Shown: piece by piece, positions 8,529 through 19,600 of the stretch
How positions within the stretch are numbered: position 1 is the stretch's first letter
Layout: each line of letters starts with the position of its first letter
Assembly (NCBI GenBank): GCA_963701015.1
Contig: OY969556.1
Coordinates: 3,596,001 to 3,660,000, forward strand
Source: MFD09286-c1 sp963701015
GTDB lineage: Bacteria > Bacteroidota > Bacteroidia > Bacteroidales > DTGW01
Reading direction: 5' to 3'
DNA length: 64,000 nt
Program-made: the position numbers and the translations under genes
The notes under the pieces: generated by a model
Told to the model about the DNA's origin: nothing
The model's database searches: none
What the model saw: only the letters and a program-made list of their open reading frames with translations

Positions 8529-9986
8529 TTAGTCGGTAAGCATTGGTTTGTCTTTCAATTTCTTTTTTTGGCTACATCCAAAAACTAAATCTATACCCAT
8601 GCGCATAATAAAGCTTTGCGATTGCGATGGGATCATGGGAACCGACTTATAAGTGGCATAAAAGAGTGGAATATTATCAGCTACAAAATAAAAGTCCAAA
8701 GGTCCAATTCGATGGTTCATCCCAAATCCTAAATTTCCAAAACCATTATTGAATATAGAATAGCTCATAGAAAATTCGAGCATTTGCAAGGGTTTAAGAT
8801 TTGCCGAAAACATAACTTGCTGATAAATCTGGCTATTATATAATTCAGTAAGTGATAAAATTCCCAAACTCAAAAAACTAACCGGGTAATATTCTGCACC
8901 AACATAAATTTTTGTTGGAAGTGAAGTATAATAACTTGAACTACTTGCATTAAATTTATATTGATTTTTCAAGGAATCGGTAATCTTTTTCATAATATTA
9001 AGGGAATCCTGAAAAAAGTCAAATTTTGGGCCTGTATATGAAAATGTACCATTGGCAGTGAGGCTAAATGAATTTTTCTTCCAGTTAATAAATCCCAAAT
9101 CAATCATACTTGCTGATAATATTAACTTGTCAATACCTGAATAGCTTAAGCCTAAATCTATACCTATTCCTCTATTGGAAAATGGATGTTTCAGGTAATC
9201 CAAGGCTGCATCATTATTAAATTTCGAATTTTTAATGCTATCCATTGAAAAAGTGCCATTTTTTGGCATTTCACTTAAAGGTAAACTTGCATTTATTTTA
9301 GTATTTGAAATCAAATCAAGTTGAAACATCCGTTGAGAGCCAACTACTGAAGAATTTAATTGTAATGACTGGTTAGATGTATTAATATCTGCTAATCCTG
9401 AAATAATTTTTATTTTCCCGCCTATTGTCAAATCATCGTTAATTTTTTTTGATGCACCAAAAGCCATTTCGGCATAATTCATTGAATTAATCCCCAAATT
9501 AGTAAAGTTAAATTGCTCTGCAGTATCAAGGCCATAAATTAAAAGCTTGCCTAAATCTTTAGGATAGGTGAATTCAAAATCGGATTTCACAGATAAAGCA
9601 TAAGTAAAATACCAACTGCTGATTTTAAATCCAAAACTTAATAAATCAATTTGGGCATTGTAAAAAATATTATTCGAAGGGTTTAGTTTATTATAAACTT
9701 TATCCCTTTGATCTTTTGTTGCATTTGGATTAAGAAACCATATCAATGAATCGAGTTTGCTGTTGTATGAAATTAAATCGGTAAGCTGAAGCGGGTTATT
9801 GCCAATATCAAGTTTTACTGTAGAAATGCCTGGCATGCCAATATAAAAATTACATTTTGGTTGAAATGCCGGATTCAATTGGTTCGATTGCGGAATGCGA
9901 TCCATAAAATACAAAGTGCATTCCTGCGCACTAAGCGAAATACAAAAAATATATATAAAGCAGGCTGTAAGGATTCGCTTTACCAT
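8529..9986 (-). CDS. DUF5723 family outer-membrane-type protein
   Basis: A 485-residue protein with a signal peptide (1-20, ending SLSAQ) and the N-terminal signature of DUF5723: IPQSNQLNPAFQPKCNFYIGMPG (about 31-53). The rest is a long series of short amphipathic strands with repeated FGFKISSWYF, MAFGASKKINDDLTIGGKIK and GIDLGLSYSG segments, as in Bacteroidota outer-membrane barrels of the PorV/FadL kind. It ends in a charged Lys-rich tail. The function is unknown. It follows the lipoprotein gene 9990-11660 after three bases, and the two are probably co-translated partners at the outer membrane. Confidence 0.8.
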   Translation of the reverse strand: MVKRILTACFIYIFCISLSAQECTLYFMDRIPQSNQLNPAFQPKCNFYIGMPGISTVKLDIGNNPLQLTDLISYNSKLDSLIWFLNPNATKDQRDKVYNKLNPSNNIFYNAQIDLLSFGFKISSWYFTYALSVKSDFEFTYPKDLGKLLIYGLDTAEQFNFTNLGINSMNYAEMAFGASKKINDDLTIGGKIKIISGLADINTSNQSLQLNSSVVGSQRMFQLDLISNTKINASLPLSEMPKNGTFSMDSIKNSKFNNDAALDYLKHPFSNRGIGIDLGLSYSGIDKLILSASMIDLGFINWKKNSFSLTANGTFSYTGPKFDFFQDSLNIMKKITDSLKNQYKFNASSSSYYTSLPTKIYVGAEYYPVSFLSLGILSLTELYNSQIYQQVMFSANLKPLQMLEFSMSYSIFNNGFGNLGFGMNHRIGPLDFYFVADNIPLFYATYKSVPMIPSQSQSFIMRMGIDLVFGCSQKKKLKDKPMLTD

Positions 9987-9989
9987 AAT

Positions 9990-11660
9990 TTAAAGTCTAA
10001 CAATTATTTTTGGTTGAAACTGGCAATCAAAATGAATACTTAATTGATCTGTTGAATAAAATTTAACATACGGACCGCTGACAGGATCGTAGCTGCTTGT
10101 ATTCAACGATATTTTGATTAAAAGTTTTTTCGTTTTCAACAACGATTGCAATTGCGACTGGTTAAATACAATATCTTTAACCAATGACGTTGATGAAGTA
10201 ACCTGTCCGCTATTATTCACCTGTCCGGCTTTTACAATTTGATGACTTTGGGTTTTATCTTTAAACAACGAATCAATTACGTTATACAAACTATCGGTAA
10301 AATAAACCTGAAGGTTCATATCAACCGGCATTCCATTTTTTGAAGAAAGCCTTAGCAGCATATTTTGAATTGAATCGGAACTACTGGGCAGTAAGTTTGA
10401 AATATCAAAATTCATTGTATCGGTTGTTCCAAAATTTCCCGACCGTAACCAAACTGGTATATATAATTTTACCTGAGTATTAATAGTGCTTGTATCCAGA
10501 GTGGCATTAAAAACATGTTTACCATTAACTATACTTCCATTTGGATTTGCGATAGCATTCAAATGAAATTGTATATTTTTAGGCGATTTCAATAAATAAT
10601 TAAAAGCGTCTGTAGTGGTAGGCGAAAGTATTAACGAATCATATGCCGATTGTCCAAGTTGTGCAGGGAAAGCAATATTTTGAATATTCGAATTATTATA
10701 AAATGTTACCGGATATATTTGTTTAGTTAAATACGAATGTACTTGCATATTTAACAAACTATATTGAATTGGGAAGAAATAGCTGTTTTTAATATTAAAA
10801 GTAATTTGTGGCTCTTTCCATTCAATATTTTGAGTTAAGGCAGTATTTAAGAAAGGGAATATAACTGAATCAGTTACATCAAGCAATGTATCTTTGCCCA
10901 TATAACCATATAAAATGTGATAGGTTAAATTTTCAAGCTTAAATTTTATGTCAAGCGTTTTGCCTGATTCAACTGCTGCCCCAGGAGTGCCGCCTTTCAA
11001 AATAAAATTAATATTTACCGGAAGAATAGATGAATCAGTTGAAGTTGAATTAAAAGTCATTTTATAACCATCGGCTTTATTGGCAGTAGTAGTATTAATT
11101 GAATTTGAATTACCGGGAATATTAACAGAATCGGTTAAAACATTGCCACTTTTGGTTACTGAAGGGAATGAAATTATTAATAAACCATTGTGCGTATAAT
11201 TTGAACTGCCAGTAAAATTAATTACCATGTTTTTAAGGATAATACTGTCAATTTCCTGCGTATTATTGCAACTTAATGGAAAAGTCAAGGAAATTTTCTG
11301 CGAAGCCTGACCTTTAGCATCATAAGTTGGAGGTAAAACAACTGAAGGAATTTTAACTTCCTGCTGCACAGGAACAGTAATCTTATCTGATGATGGGAAC
11401 GAAACTAAATCCTTTTGATAAATAATATAAAGAAGTCCGTCAGAATTCTGGTTCAGGAATTGTGTACTATCGTAATGGCTTAAAATTTCTTCAATTGTAA
11501 AAGAGGTTGAGCCAATAGGTAATGCAAGTTTACCATTCCATGAAATTTCATTGGAGAGTTTACTTAAATCATAATCTTTTTGTGTACAACCTGTAACCGC
11601 AATTATACTAATTGCAAGCCAGTAAAAATATTTGTAAAATATTTTAGTTTTAAGTTCCAT
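9990..11660 (-). CDS. Large lipoprotein of unknown function paired with DUF5723 gene
   Basis: A 556-residue protein with signal peptide and lipobox AVTGC (Cys about 25). After the lipobox it carries DYDLSKLSNEISWNGKLALPIGSTSFTIEEIL, a pattern I have seen in Bacteroidota lipoproteins next to DUF5723 genes. The remainder is rich in Ser, Thr, Asn and short beta-strands with no recognised enzymatic motif. It lies eight bases after the upstream 917-codon frame and three bases before the DUF5723 gene, within one minus-strand unit. Its role is unknown; a surface or periplasmic lipoprotein is the safe reading. Confidence 0.65.
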   Translation of the reverse strand: MELKTKIFYKYFYWLAISIIAVTGCTQKDYDLSKLSNEISWNGKLALPIGSTSFTIEEILSHYDSTQFLNQNSDGLLYIIYQKDLVSFPSSDKITVPVQQEVKIPSVVLPPTYDAKGQASQKISLTFPLSCNNTQEIDSIILKNMVINFTGSSNYTHNGLLIISFPSVTKSGNVLTDSVNIPGNSNSINTTTANKADGYKMTFNSTSTDSSILPVNINFILKGGTPGAAVESGKTLDIKFKLENLTYHILYGYMGKDTLLDVTDSVIFPFLNTALTQNIEWKEPQITFNIKNSYFFPIQYSLLNMQVHSYLTKQIYPVTFYNNSNIQNIAFPAQLGQSAYDSLILSPTTTDAFNYLLKSPKNIQFHLNAIANPNGSIVNGKHVFNATLDTSTINTQVKLYIPVWLRSGNFGTTDTMNFDISNLLPSSSDSIQNMLLRLSSKNGMPVDMNLQVYFTDSLYNVIDSLFKDKTQSHQIVKAGQVNNSGQVTSSTSLVKDIVFNQSQLQSLLKTKKLLIKISLNTSSYDPVSGPYVKFYSTDQLSIHFDCQFQPKIIVRL

Positions 11661-11668
11661 TTTCTTCT

Positions 11669-14389
11669 TTATTGTACCATATAAAAAGTTAATAACGAAC
11701 TTTGTTCAAATATAATCGCAAATGAAAAATTAATAAAAGATAAAGATATAATATTCAAAGGAAAATTCCCATTCATCGGGAATCCTTTTGCAATTTTCCA
11801 TTGTTTATTTAACTTGTAAAGCTGGTTCGACTTATCATTAAAGATAAATATCACATCCTCATTTTTATTATTTTTCCGAACAATTAAATTATTTTCCACT
11901 GAGTCAGGCAATTCAACCGAAGCCAACAATTTAAATTCATCTGAAAAAACTGAAACCTTTCCACTATCGGCAAAAATATAATCATTTTTACCATTGCCAT
12001 TCATATCTGCAACAACAAACGAATGTGTTGGAGAAAATCGTCCAACTGATTTTCTGTCAATATGTCCATCGGGATACAAACTACAAATGACACCAAGTGA
12101 ATCAGTAAAAATTATTTTAAAAAAGTTTGGCAAAAGTTCAGTGAAAATTTGATTTTTTGACGAAACAGAAATATCATTTTTAATTTTAATTGCCTCCTGT
12201 CCTCTTCTGTTAATAACGTTAATTTTACGATTATCGGTGAAAAACAAGTAGTCTTTTTTGTGCCATGTAAATGTTTGAACCGGGTCGGCAATATTCAATT
12301 TTTCTTTTTTCACTTTCCATCCTTCAACTTTTCGACCTTCCTTTGACAAACAATTTAAAGTCCCATTTTCGAAAGCTATATAAATCCGATAATTTTTATT
12401 TTTGTCGAAATCAGCAATAGTAATACTATTTGAAGCCTTTTGTTTAAATTTCAAAGGAAACCCTTTTATTGATTTCCCGCTTAAATCAATGTTATAAATG
12501 CTATTTTCGTTATTAAAAAGGAATTGAAGTTTATTATTTTTCAAATAATCAATTGCATAAACATTGCCTGATATAATTCTATCAACATGCTTTTTCCAAA
12601 TAAGTTTTCCGTGTTCGGTCAGTAAATAAATCGAATTTAATTTATCCTGAACCAGTATATATTTTAAATTATTAACCAAATTTGTAACAGGAATAGGAGC
12701 TATAGCAAGCGAAGTATCTAATTGCAATGTCCATTTTTTTTCAATTATAGAATTATTATGAACTTGATTGTGTAAGAAAATATTATTATATAGATATTCG
12801 CCATTGCCCGATACCTGCACTCCTACCTGACAATCGACCTTACTATTGAGTATAATTTTATCAAGGTAAGATGAAACATTGCTAACAAAATATGGTCTTA
12901 ATTCTTCCCAACTTTTATTAATATTATAATACAATGAAATATTTGCTTTTGTTGCAATAAGTTCTGTTGAAACGGATTTATATGTTGAATCATTTAAAAT
13001 ATTTTGGCCATTCTTAATCTGAGAAAGATATGAATTTATATTTTCTTCATATTTGCCAAAAAGCAGGTAATATCTGTAATTGCAAACATAATTATATTCA
13101 TTTTTTTCAAATGCATTACCGAATATATAATTTGGAATATTCCCATCAGGTAGATGAACTATATTAATCTCCTGTATAGCCGGCATTTTATTTCTTCCTG
13201 CTTTTGCCTTATATATTTTTTTTTGCAGTATTGATATAAAATCAACCGCATTCATTGCATCCTTTGTTTTAACAATACAAAAATTTGCTATATGTCCATT
13301 TTTTAAATCAACTTTTGCTTTTGCTACCACATTGCCCATCAAATCAAGCAATTTCTCTTTCACTTTAAAACTATAATTTTCATTTAAAATATTTGATTTT
13401 TCAAGAAATATTGGATTTTCTTTGGTATAATTTTTTAATGCCAGTTGATAATTATACGGATCGCTATAAGCGGATAACCCATAAAATAAAGTTGATTTTG
13501 GAATAAGTTCAAGTATAGGGCTTTCGGCAGGTTGTTCAATTTTAAGAATTTCACCCCAAAGCGACTTTTGCATGGCATTTGTCGAAAATCCATGAAAGTT
13601 GATAAATGTCCTGTCAATGTTTATATCAAAAGCTGCCCAGCCTTTCCCCGATAGTGCATTTTTTATTTCATCCCTATAATTTGGTCGAATTATATAATTC
13701 ACAATATTTGAGAATTTTTCAATATTTATAAATATGGTACCCTGAACATTTTTGCCGGTTGTTGCATATATTTTGTTGAATGAAGTATCGGACAATAATG
13801 AATTTTTATGTTGAACCTGAAGAATTGATTCCTGCATAATTCCCCTAGTATTCGATATAATCAAACATCCATCAATAGTATAATAATTCCATTGTAATGT
13901 ATCATTTTTATAATTCACTTTTAAACCAGGAATATATTCGGAAATTCTTAAATGGCTATTGTTAAAATATCTTTTTAAAACCGAAGTAACTTTCGATATA
14001 TCTGTTGAGTTACCTATTGGGAAAAATATCATTATACCAATTCTTTTATTCTTCGTTTCAACCAAAGCGATATATATTGAAGAATCATTAAATTGCTCAT
14101 GCAAAAAAGAATAATTTTCACTTAAGCTATCTACATTTTCGCTGAATTTTTGCATTGATTTTTTTAAACTGGTATCTGGCAAATATTCCAAATAATCATT
14201 GCTTTCCATGGAGTTTAAAAATGAAGTTAAGCCATTAATTTTAACTATTATTGCTGAACTTTTTGGAATAGCTTGAACAATATTTATACTAGCTGATTTG
14301 TTTTTAGGAAAAAAATAGCATATAGCTGTAACTATCGCTATAATTAAGCAAATTAAAAGGATATAGTTATATTTTTTGCCAACCGGCAT
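11669..14389 (-). CDS. Membrane-anchored protein with DUF3352-like region and propeller-like repeats
   Basis: About 906 residues from the ATG at 14389. I prefer this to an in-frame ATG at 14422, which would overlap the DUF502 stop and add an unlikely N-terminus. A signal anchor (about 6-27) is followed by a region resembling DUF3352 (PKSSAIIVKINGLTSFLNS near the start), a type of periplasmic protein of unknown role. From about residue 610 there are repeated strands with YLLTEHGKLIWKKHVD, YRIYIAFENGTLNCLSKEG and FVVADMNGNGKNDYIFADS. These look like blades of a PQQ/FG-GAP-type beta-propeller. It lies four bases after the DUF502 gene. The exact function is unknown. Confidence 0.6.
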   Translation of the reverse strand: MPVGKKYNYILLICLIIAIVTAICYFFPKNKSASINIVQAIPKSSAIIVKINGLTSFLNSMESNDYLEYLPDTSLKKSMQKFSENVDSLSENYSFLHEQFNDSSIYIALVETKNKRIGIMIFFPIGNSTDISKVTSVLKRYFNNSHLRISEYIPGLKVNYKNDTLQWNYYTIDGCLIISNTRGIMQESILQVQHKNSLLSDTSFNKIYATTGKNVQGTIFINIEKFSNIVNYIIRPNYRDEIKNALSGKGWAAFDINIDRTFINFHGFSTNAMQKSLWGEILKIEQPAESPILELIPKSTLFYGLSAYSDPYNYQLALKNYTKENPIFLEKSNILNENYSFKVKEKLLDLMGNVVAKAKVDLKNGHIANFCIVKTKDAMNAVDFISILQKKIYKAKAGRNKMPAIQEINIVHLPDGNIPNYIFGNAFEKNEYNYVCNYRYYLLFGKYEENINSYLSQIKNGQNILNDSTYKSVSTELIATKANISLYYNINKSWEELRPYFVSNVSSYLDKIILNSKVDCQVGVQVSGNGEYLYNNIFLHNQVHNNSIIEKKWTLQLDTSLAIAPIPVTNLVNNLKYILVQDKLNSIYLLTEHGKLIWKKHVDRIISGNVYAIDYLKNNKLQFLFNNENSIYNIDLSGKSIKGFPLKFKQKASNSITIADFDKNKNYRIYIAFENGTLNCLSKEGRKVEGWKVKKEKLNIADPVQTFTWHKKDYLFFTDNRKINVINRRGQEAIKIKNDISVSSKNQIFTELLPNFFKIIFTDSLGVICSLYPDGHIDRKSVGRFSPTHSFVVADMNGNGKNDYIFADSGKVSVFSDEFKLLASVELPDSVENNLIVRKNNKNEDVIFIFNDKSNQLYKLNKQWKIAKGFPMNGNFPLNIISLSFINFSFAIIFEQSSLLTFYMVQ

Positions 14390-14393
14390 AATA

Positions 14394-14996
14394 TTAAAAT
14401 TTTGAAATTCCGCCTGAAACAATAAATTTCATTGCTTCAGCAGGTGGTATATCTAAAGGTGTTACCAGTTCGGAAGGAACAATAAATAGTTCACCCGAAA
14501 ATGCATATGAATGTGGAAAATAAACAGCAACTTTGTCTTTCATTTTTAAATCACTCAAATCCGAAGAAGTTAAAAATCCAATTTTTTCCAATTCTGCAAT
14601 TTTATTTACCTTAACTAAAACCGGCTGTGTGAATTTTTTTTCTTTCCCAACAAAAGCCGATAGCAAATCGCGCACTGATGAATATACAACTTCAATAATC
14701 GGAGCTTTTTTTAATAGTTTATCAATTAAAACTTTTATTGGTTTTGATATTATACCCTGACCAAAATATCCAATAATACTAATGAAAATAAACAATAATA
14801 TAAAGCCAAGACCGGGAATATGAAACTTTATAAGTTTATCAATATGGTCTTGAGCAAGTCCGTTTACAAATTCGAAACTTACAACTATTACATAAATTGT
14901 AACGCCGAATGGTGCTATATATAATAATCCCTGTAAGAAATAATCAATTATTTTCTTTGATACTAATCGGCTCCATTCTTTATACTTAACTTTCAT
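14394..14996 (-). CDS. DUF502 family membrane protein
   Basis: A 200-residue protein with two N-terminal membrane segments (about 17-38, GLLYIAPFGVTIYVIVVSFEF, and 56-78, LGFILLFIFISIIGYFGQGI). A conserved soluble part contains APIIEVVYSSVRDLLSAFVG, VLVKV and VAVYFPHSYAFSGELFIVPSE. This order and the YSSVRDL motif are typical of DUF502, a widespread inner-membrane family of unknown function also found in plants. It starts 11 bases after the YjbR-like gene and ends four bases before the next start, so it belongs to a tight operon. Confidence 0.88.
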   Translation of the reverse strand: MKVKYKEWSRLVSKKIIDYFLQGLLYIAPFGVTIYVIVVSFEFVNGLAQDHIDKLIKFHIPGLGFILLFIFISIIGYFGQGIISKPIKVLIDKLLKKAPIIEVVYSSVRDLLSAFVGKEKKFTQPVLVKVNKIAELEKIGFLTSSDLSDLKMKDKVAVYFPHSYAFSGELFIVPSELVTPLDIPPAEAMKFIVSGGISKF

Positions 14997-15007
14997 GTGA
15001 ATATAAT

Positions 15008-15364
15008 TTAGTTAATTTTTTCAATTCGTAATTTAATTTGTTTTGGCAATTTCGAAACAACCAACCAATAAGAATGATCAATCCATTCCATAATAAGTTT
15101 ATCGGGTAATGAACCGTCAATAATAATTGTATTCCAATGTTTTTTATCCATGTGATAGCCCGGTAATACAGCTGCATACTTTTCTCTTAAATCAATTGCC
15201 AGTTCAGGGTCGCATTTTAAATTTACTGAAAGCGAGCTGTCTAAACTTGTTAAAGCAAACATTTTACCAGCAACTTTAAACACCAAAGTTTCTTCATCGA
15301 AAGGCAAACATTCTTCAACTTCAGGTTTCGATAAACAATATTCGCGAAGCGATTCGATATTCAT
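15008..15364 (-). CDS. MmcQ/YjbR family protein
   Basis: A 118-residue cytoplasmic protein of the MmcQ/YjbR fold, which resembles a winged double-stranded-DNA-binding domain although its role is unclear. Family signatures are present: an early CLSKPEVEECLPFDEETLVFKV (about 9-30), KMFAL, the central LKCDPELAIDLREKY and LPGYHMDKKHWNTIIIDGSLP, and the C-terminal DHSYWLVVSKLP. Full length. The gene has a 49-base gap to YraN upstream and an 11-base gap to DUF502 downstream. Confidence 0.9.
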   Translation of the reverse strand: MNIESLREYCLSKPEVEECLPFDEETLVFKVAGKMFALTSLDSSLSVNLKCDPELAIDLREKYAAVLPGYHMDKKHWNTIIIDGSLPDKLIMEWIDHSYWLVVSKLPKQIKLRIEKIN

Positions 15365-15413
15365 TTATTTTAAAATTTTAAAAGAAAATTTTTCGATATC
15401 TCATTCTTAAATT

Positions 15414-15797
15414 TTAGCGTACCTTAGGATAGAAAGCGTTTTCAATATGTTCAACTTTATAGGTTTTTGCATTATATAAAATTGAAATTATATCAAACCT
15501 TACTTCTAAATTTACATCATGTTTTTGAATATATGCATTTGCTGCCTCAATAATTAATCTTTGCTTTTTCAAATTCACTGCATCTTTGGGCAACATAATA
15601 CCTCCAAATGCCCTGGTCTTAACTTCAACAATAATTAATTGATTCTCAAATTGGGCAATTATATCAATTTCTTTTTGTTTAAACCTCCAATTCCTACAAA
15701 GTATTTTATATCCTTTACTTGCCAGGTGTTCACAAGCAATGGTTTCGCCTTTATTCCCTAAATCGGAATTATTCGTCAATATATTTTGATCATTCAC
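15414..15797 (-). CDS. YraN/UPF0102 family endonuclease-like protein
   Basis: A 127-residue protein of the YraN family, which has a restriction-endonuclease-like fold. Visible signatures are LGNKGETIACEHLASKGYKIL (about 13-33), CRNWRFKQKEIDIIAQ with the E-I-D core, and LIIVEVKTR with the E-x-K of the nuclease-type active site. The start used is GTG at 15797; no in-frame ATG gives a complete N-terminus. Its cellular role is not settled, though a DNA-processing function is often assumed. It is the first gene of the minus-strand run that continues to DUF502. Confidence 0.92.
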   Translation of the reverse strand: MNDQNILTNNSDLGNKGETIACEHLASKGYKILCRNWRFKQKEIDIIAQFENQLIIVEVKTRAFGGIMLPKDAVNLKKQRLIIEAANAYIQKHDVNLEVRFDIISILYNAKTYKVEHIENAFYPKVR

Positions 15798-15932
15798 AGT
15801 GTTAAAAATCCATTAATCCTTTTAAATTTTCCATTAGTCATTTTATTTAACCATTTCATAAAATAAAATTAACCTAAAAGAATCATAATCGTAACAGTAA
15901 TTAAAACAAAGTAATATTTAAAATTCGTATTT

Positions 15933-16577
15933 ATGAAAAGGTACACAACAAAATTTTATTTGGTTACCATTTTGTTATTTTTTTCACTTATGCTTTCTGC
16001 CAAAAGTTTTGAAGGAAGCATTTCAATGGTGAAAGAATCATGCTTTGATACAACTTTTTATACCTATTTTGTATATGATGGGCAGATTCGTATTGAAGAA
16101 ATGAATTCAAAAAAAATATTACAATCTATTTGCCTTATTAATACCAATAATCAGGATGTTTATATAATAAACCCTGAAAAGAAATTGTACACTAAATTAA
16201 AAAAGAAATCGGTGCATTATAATGATAACAATGAATTTGTAATAAATAAAACTACAAATTACAAATGGTTAAATGGTGTAAAATGTTATCAATGGAGGGT
16301 TAAGAATGTAGATAAAAATACCGAAATATCCTATTGGGTTACACAAAACGACTTTGGATTTTTCGAAAAAATGGTGAATGTATTAAACAACAACAGTGAA
16401 AGTTGGGAATTTTTTAACCATATACCCAATGCAAATGGCTTTTTACCAATGGCTTCTGAAGAACGCAATCTTGTCCGTGATGAAAAATTGCATACCGAAG
16501 TATTAAAAATAAATAGAAGACCTATTGATTCTTCAATGTTTAAAATCCCCGCGAATTATAAAATATTTGTTATGTAG
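15933..16577 (+). CDS. Secreted protein of unknown function (DUF4412-like)
   Basis: A 214-residue protein with a signal peptide (about 1-23, ending LSAKS). Its layout resembles DUF4412-type periplasmic proteins: FEGSISMVKES at the start of the mature part, a strand with FVYDGQIRIEE, NNQDVYIINPEKKLYTKL, a central CYQWRVKNVDKNTEISYWVT, and a C-terminal FKIPANYKI. Such proteins may bind a lipid or lipoprotein in a LolA-like way, but this is only a similarity. It is convergent with the glycogen fusion gene and shares a bidirectional terminator with it. Confidence 0.55.
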   Translation: MKRYTTKFYLVTILLFFSLMLSAKSFEGSISMVKESCFDTTFYTYFVYDGQIRIEEMNSKKILQSICLINTNNQDVYIINPEKKLYTKLKKKSVHYNDNNEFVINKTTNYKWLNGVKCYQWRVKNVDKNTEISYWVTQNDFGFFEKMVNVLNNNSESWEFFNHIPNANGFLPMASEERNLVRDEKLHTEVLKINRRPIDSSMFKIPANYKIFVM

Positions 16578-16626
16578 AATCCGGCTATCAAAAGATAGCA
16601 ACTAAATAAACCCGTTTTTTAAAATT

Positions 16627-16658
16627 AAAGGTATCAGGACAAACCCACTGATACCTTT
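16627..16658. terminator. Bidirectional hairpin terminator between convergent genes
   Basis: Eleven-base perfect inverted repeat: AAAGGTATCAG (16627-16637) with CTGATACCTTT (16648-16658), loop of ten bases. It lies between the end of the secreted protein gene (16577, plus) and the end of the glycogen fusion gene (16679, minus). The flanks are AT-rich but neither side has a long T run. Confidence 0.75.
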
Positions 16659-16678
16659 ATAATTTGATTCTTATAAGA

Positions 16679-19600
16679 TTATTCAATCCATCGCAGGTAA
16701 TTAAAATCCTGGCGATGAGGTAAATTCTCATTTTTAGGGAAAATACGGATTCCTAAGTCGAAAACACCAGCTCTTTTTGGGGTAACTTCAATATTATAAT
16801 AAGCCCTTCGATTTTCAAACTTTTCTAATATATATTCCTGGCAAAAATCAACTTTCTGATAATTATCACCTCCTATTAAATCGGCAATAACAATCTCAAC
16901 GCCAATATCATCAGGTGAAAGTTCATTCATATCAATAATAACCTGACCTTTATAACTACCTCCAAGCGTAATAGAATCCCTGCTGATATCAGGTGTTATA
17001 GAAATAACCTCAATGCTTTCCCATCCACGTCTTACGCGCTTTTTCCACGATGCAATTTCTTTGGCCAATTCATAATCATTTGCCTGAATGCGTAAGGACC
17101 GGTCGTATAGTTTTGAATAATATTTTGTTTCATAATCATTAATCATTCTGCTCATTGTGAAGTTACTTGCAACTTTTTCAATGGTATTTTTAATGTATTT
17201 TATCCAACCCGTTGGCAAACCTTCTTCATCCCGAAAATAAAACATTGGAGCAATTTCATTTTCAATCATTGAATAAAGAGTTTCGGCATCCAATTGATCC
17301 TGTAGTTCTGAATTATCATAAGTATTTTCTTCAGGTAATGCCCATCCGGCACCCTGAACATAACCTTCGGCCCACCAACCATCCAAAACACTAAGGTGCA
17401 TTACACCATTCATTACTGCTTTTTCACCACTTGTACCTGAAGCCTCTAATGGTCGTGTTGGTGTATTCAGCCAAATATCGACACCTTGCACCAATATTTT
17501 TGCTGACCGTATTTCATAGTTTGGCATAAATATTATCTTTCCAATAAATTCAGGCCTTTTACTAATTTCAGTAATTAGTTTTATTAAATCCTGGCCAGCT
17601 TTGTCCTGAGGATGAGCCTTCCCTGCAAAAATAAATTGTACAGGCATTGAAGAATTATTTACAATTTTCGAAAGCCTTTCGATATTTGAGAACAACAAAT
17701 GTGCGCGTTTATAGGTAGCAAATCTTCTGGCAAAACCAATGGTTAATGTATGTTTATTAAGCTTTTCGCTCATTTCAACAATCATCTTTGGATTTTCCAA
17801 ACGTTTAATTCCCGATTCTTTTAATTTATCTTTAATATATTCAAGTAAATAATGGCGCAATTGGTTGCGTATTTTCCAAATTGTACTATCCGGAACATCC
17901 TGGATTTTCTTCCAGGTTTCCATTTTTATCTGGTTATTAAAAAATTCTTTGCCAAAAGTTTCTTCATACAGGTCAATCCATGGTTTGGCTGTCCAGGTTG
18001 GAAGGTGAACGCCATTTGTAACATAACCAATATGCAATTCTTCAGGTGCATAACCTTTATATAAAGCATGGAATATATCCTGGCTAACCTTCCCGTGTAA
18101 ACGGCTAACCCCATTAATATCCTGCGAAAGGTTTGCAGCCAGAAAACTCATTGAAAATTTTTCGTGAGGATCATCAGGATTTGATTTACCCAATGCCATG
18201 AATTGTTTCCATGTAATTTTTAATCTGCTGGGATAATGACCGATATATGTTCTTAACATATCTTCGTCAAAAGCATCATGGCCGGCAGGTACAGGAGTAT
18301 GTGTAGTAAATAACTGAGAAGCCCTGACTATTTCCAAAGCTTCGGCAAATGTGAGATTCTGTTCAACTATATATTTCCTCAAACGTTCAATGCCTATAAA
18401 AGCAGCATGTCCTTCGTTACAATGAAATAAATCGGCAGTTATTCCAATAGCATCTAATGCCCGTATTCCACCAATTCCAAGCAATTGTTCCTGCTTAAAA
18501 CGGTTTTCCCAGTTGCCACCATACAAATGATGGGTTATACTGCGATCTTCTTCTGAATTGTCTTCAAAATCGGTATCGAGCAATAATAACGGAATTCGGC
18601 CAACACTCAAACGCCAAATCCTGGCAGTTACGGTACGGCCGGGCAAAACAATATGTGTAGTAACCCAATTGCCTTTATTATCTCGAACAGGTAAAGCTGG
18701 TGTTTTTGAAAACTTTTGAGCTTCATATTGGGCTATTTGATCGCCAAACGCCGATATAACCTGTTTAAAATATCCATATCGGTAAAACAAGCTTACCCCA
18801 ACAATATCAACAGCAGAATCACTGGCTTCTTTTAAATAGTCGCCAGCTAAAATGCCCAACCCGCCTGAATATAACTTAATTGAATCATGTAACCCAAATT
18901 CCATACTGAAATACGCTACTTTAGGGCCAATCCGCATTGGCTTTTGTATATATTCCTGAAACCTGTTATAAACATCATGCAATTGTTTAAGAAATTTTTT
19001 ATCGCTTTCGAGTTCCTTAAACCTGTCGAACGAAATCATATCGAAGAAAACAATAGGATTTTCTTCACTTTTAGTCCATAAATCAGGATCAATGGAACTA
19101 AACATTTCTATTGCATCAAAATTCCAACACCACCACAGGTTTTGAGATAATTCAACCAATTCATGTAATTTCTCCGGAACATTTGTTTGAACCAAAAGAC
19201 GTTTCCAAACCGGTTCATTGGTATCAGCCAGTTTATCGGAAGGTGATATTGTTTCTGCCCTGTCAGTTTCTATAAAATTACCTGACCTTAATTGGGCTTT
19301 ATTGATAGCGCTGCTATATGCTTTATTATAATATTCAATAAGATTTTTCCAAAGTGCAGTTTTTGAAATTTCAAATGCTTTATTATGGGCTTCAAGGGTT
19401 TTTGTAGAATCAAGCGAAGCTATATGTAATATATTTTTTACAATTTCATCAACAACTTCATCGCTATTGGTATCATTGCGTTCTATTACTTTAATGCCAT
19501 CTCCTGCATCTTTAAACTGATTACGGACCCAAACCCCAAATCCAGCTAAACTTGTTGTGATAGTAGGAACATGGAATGCAAGACTTTCTAAAGGAGTATA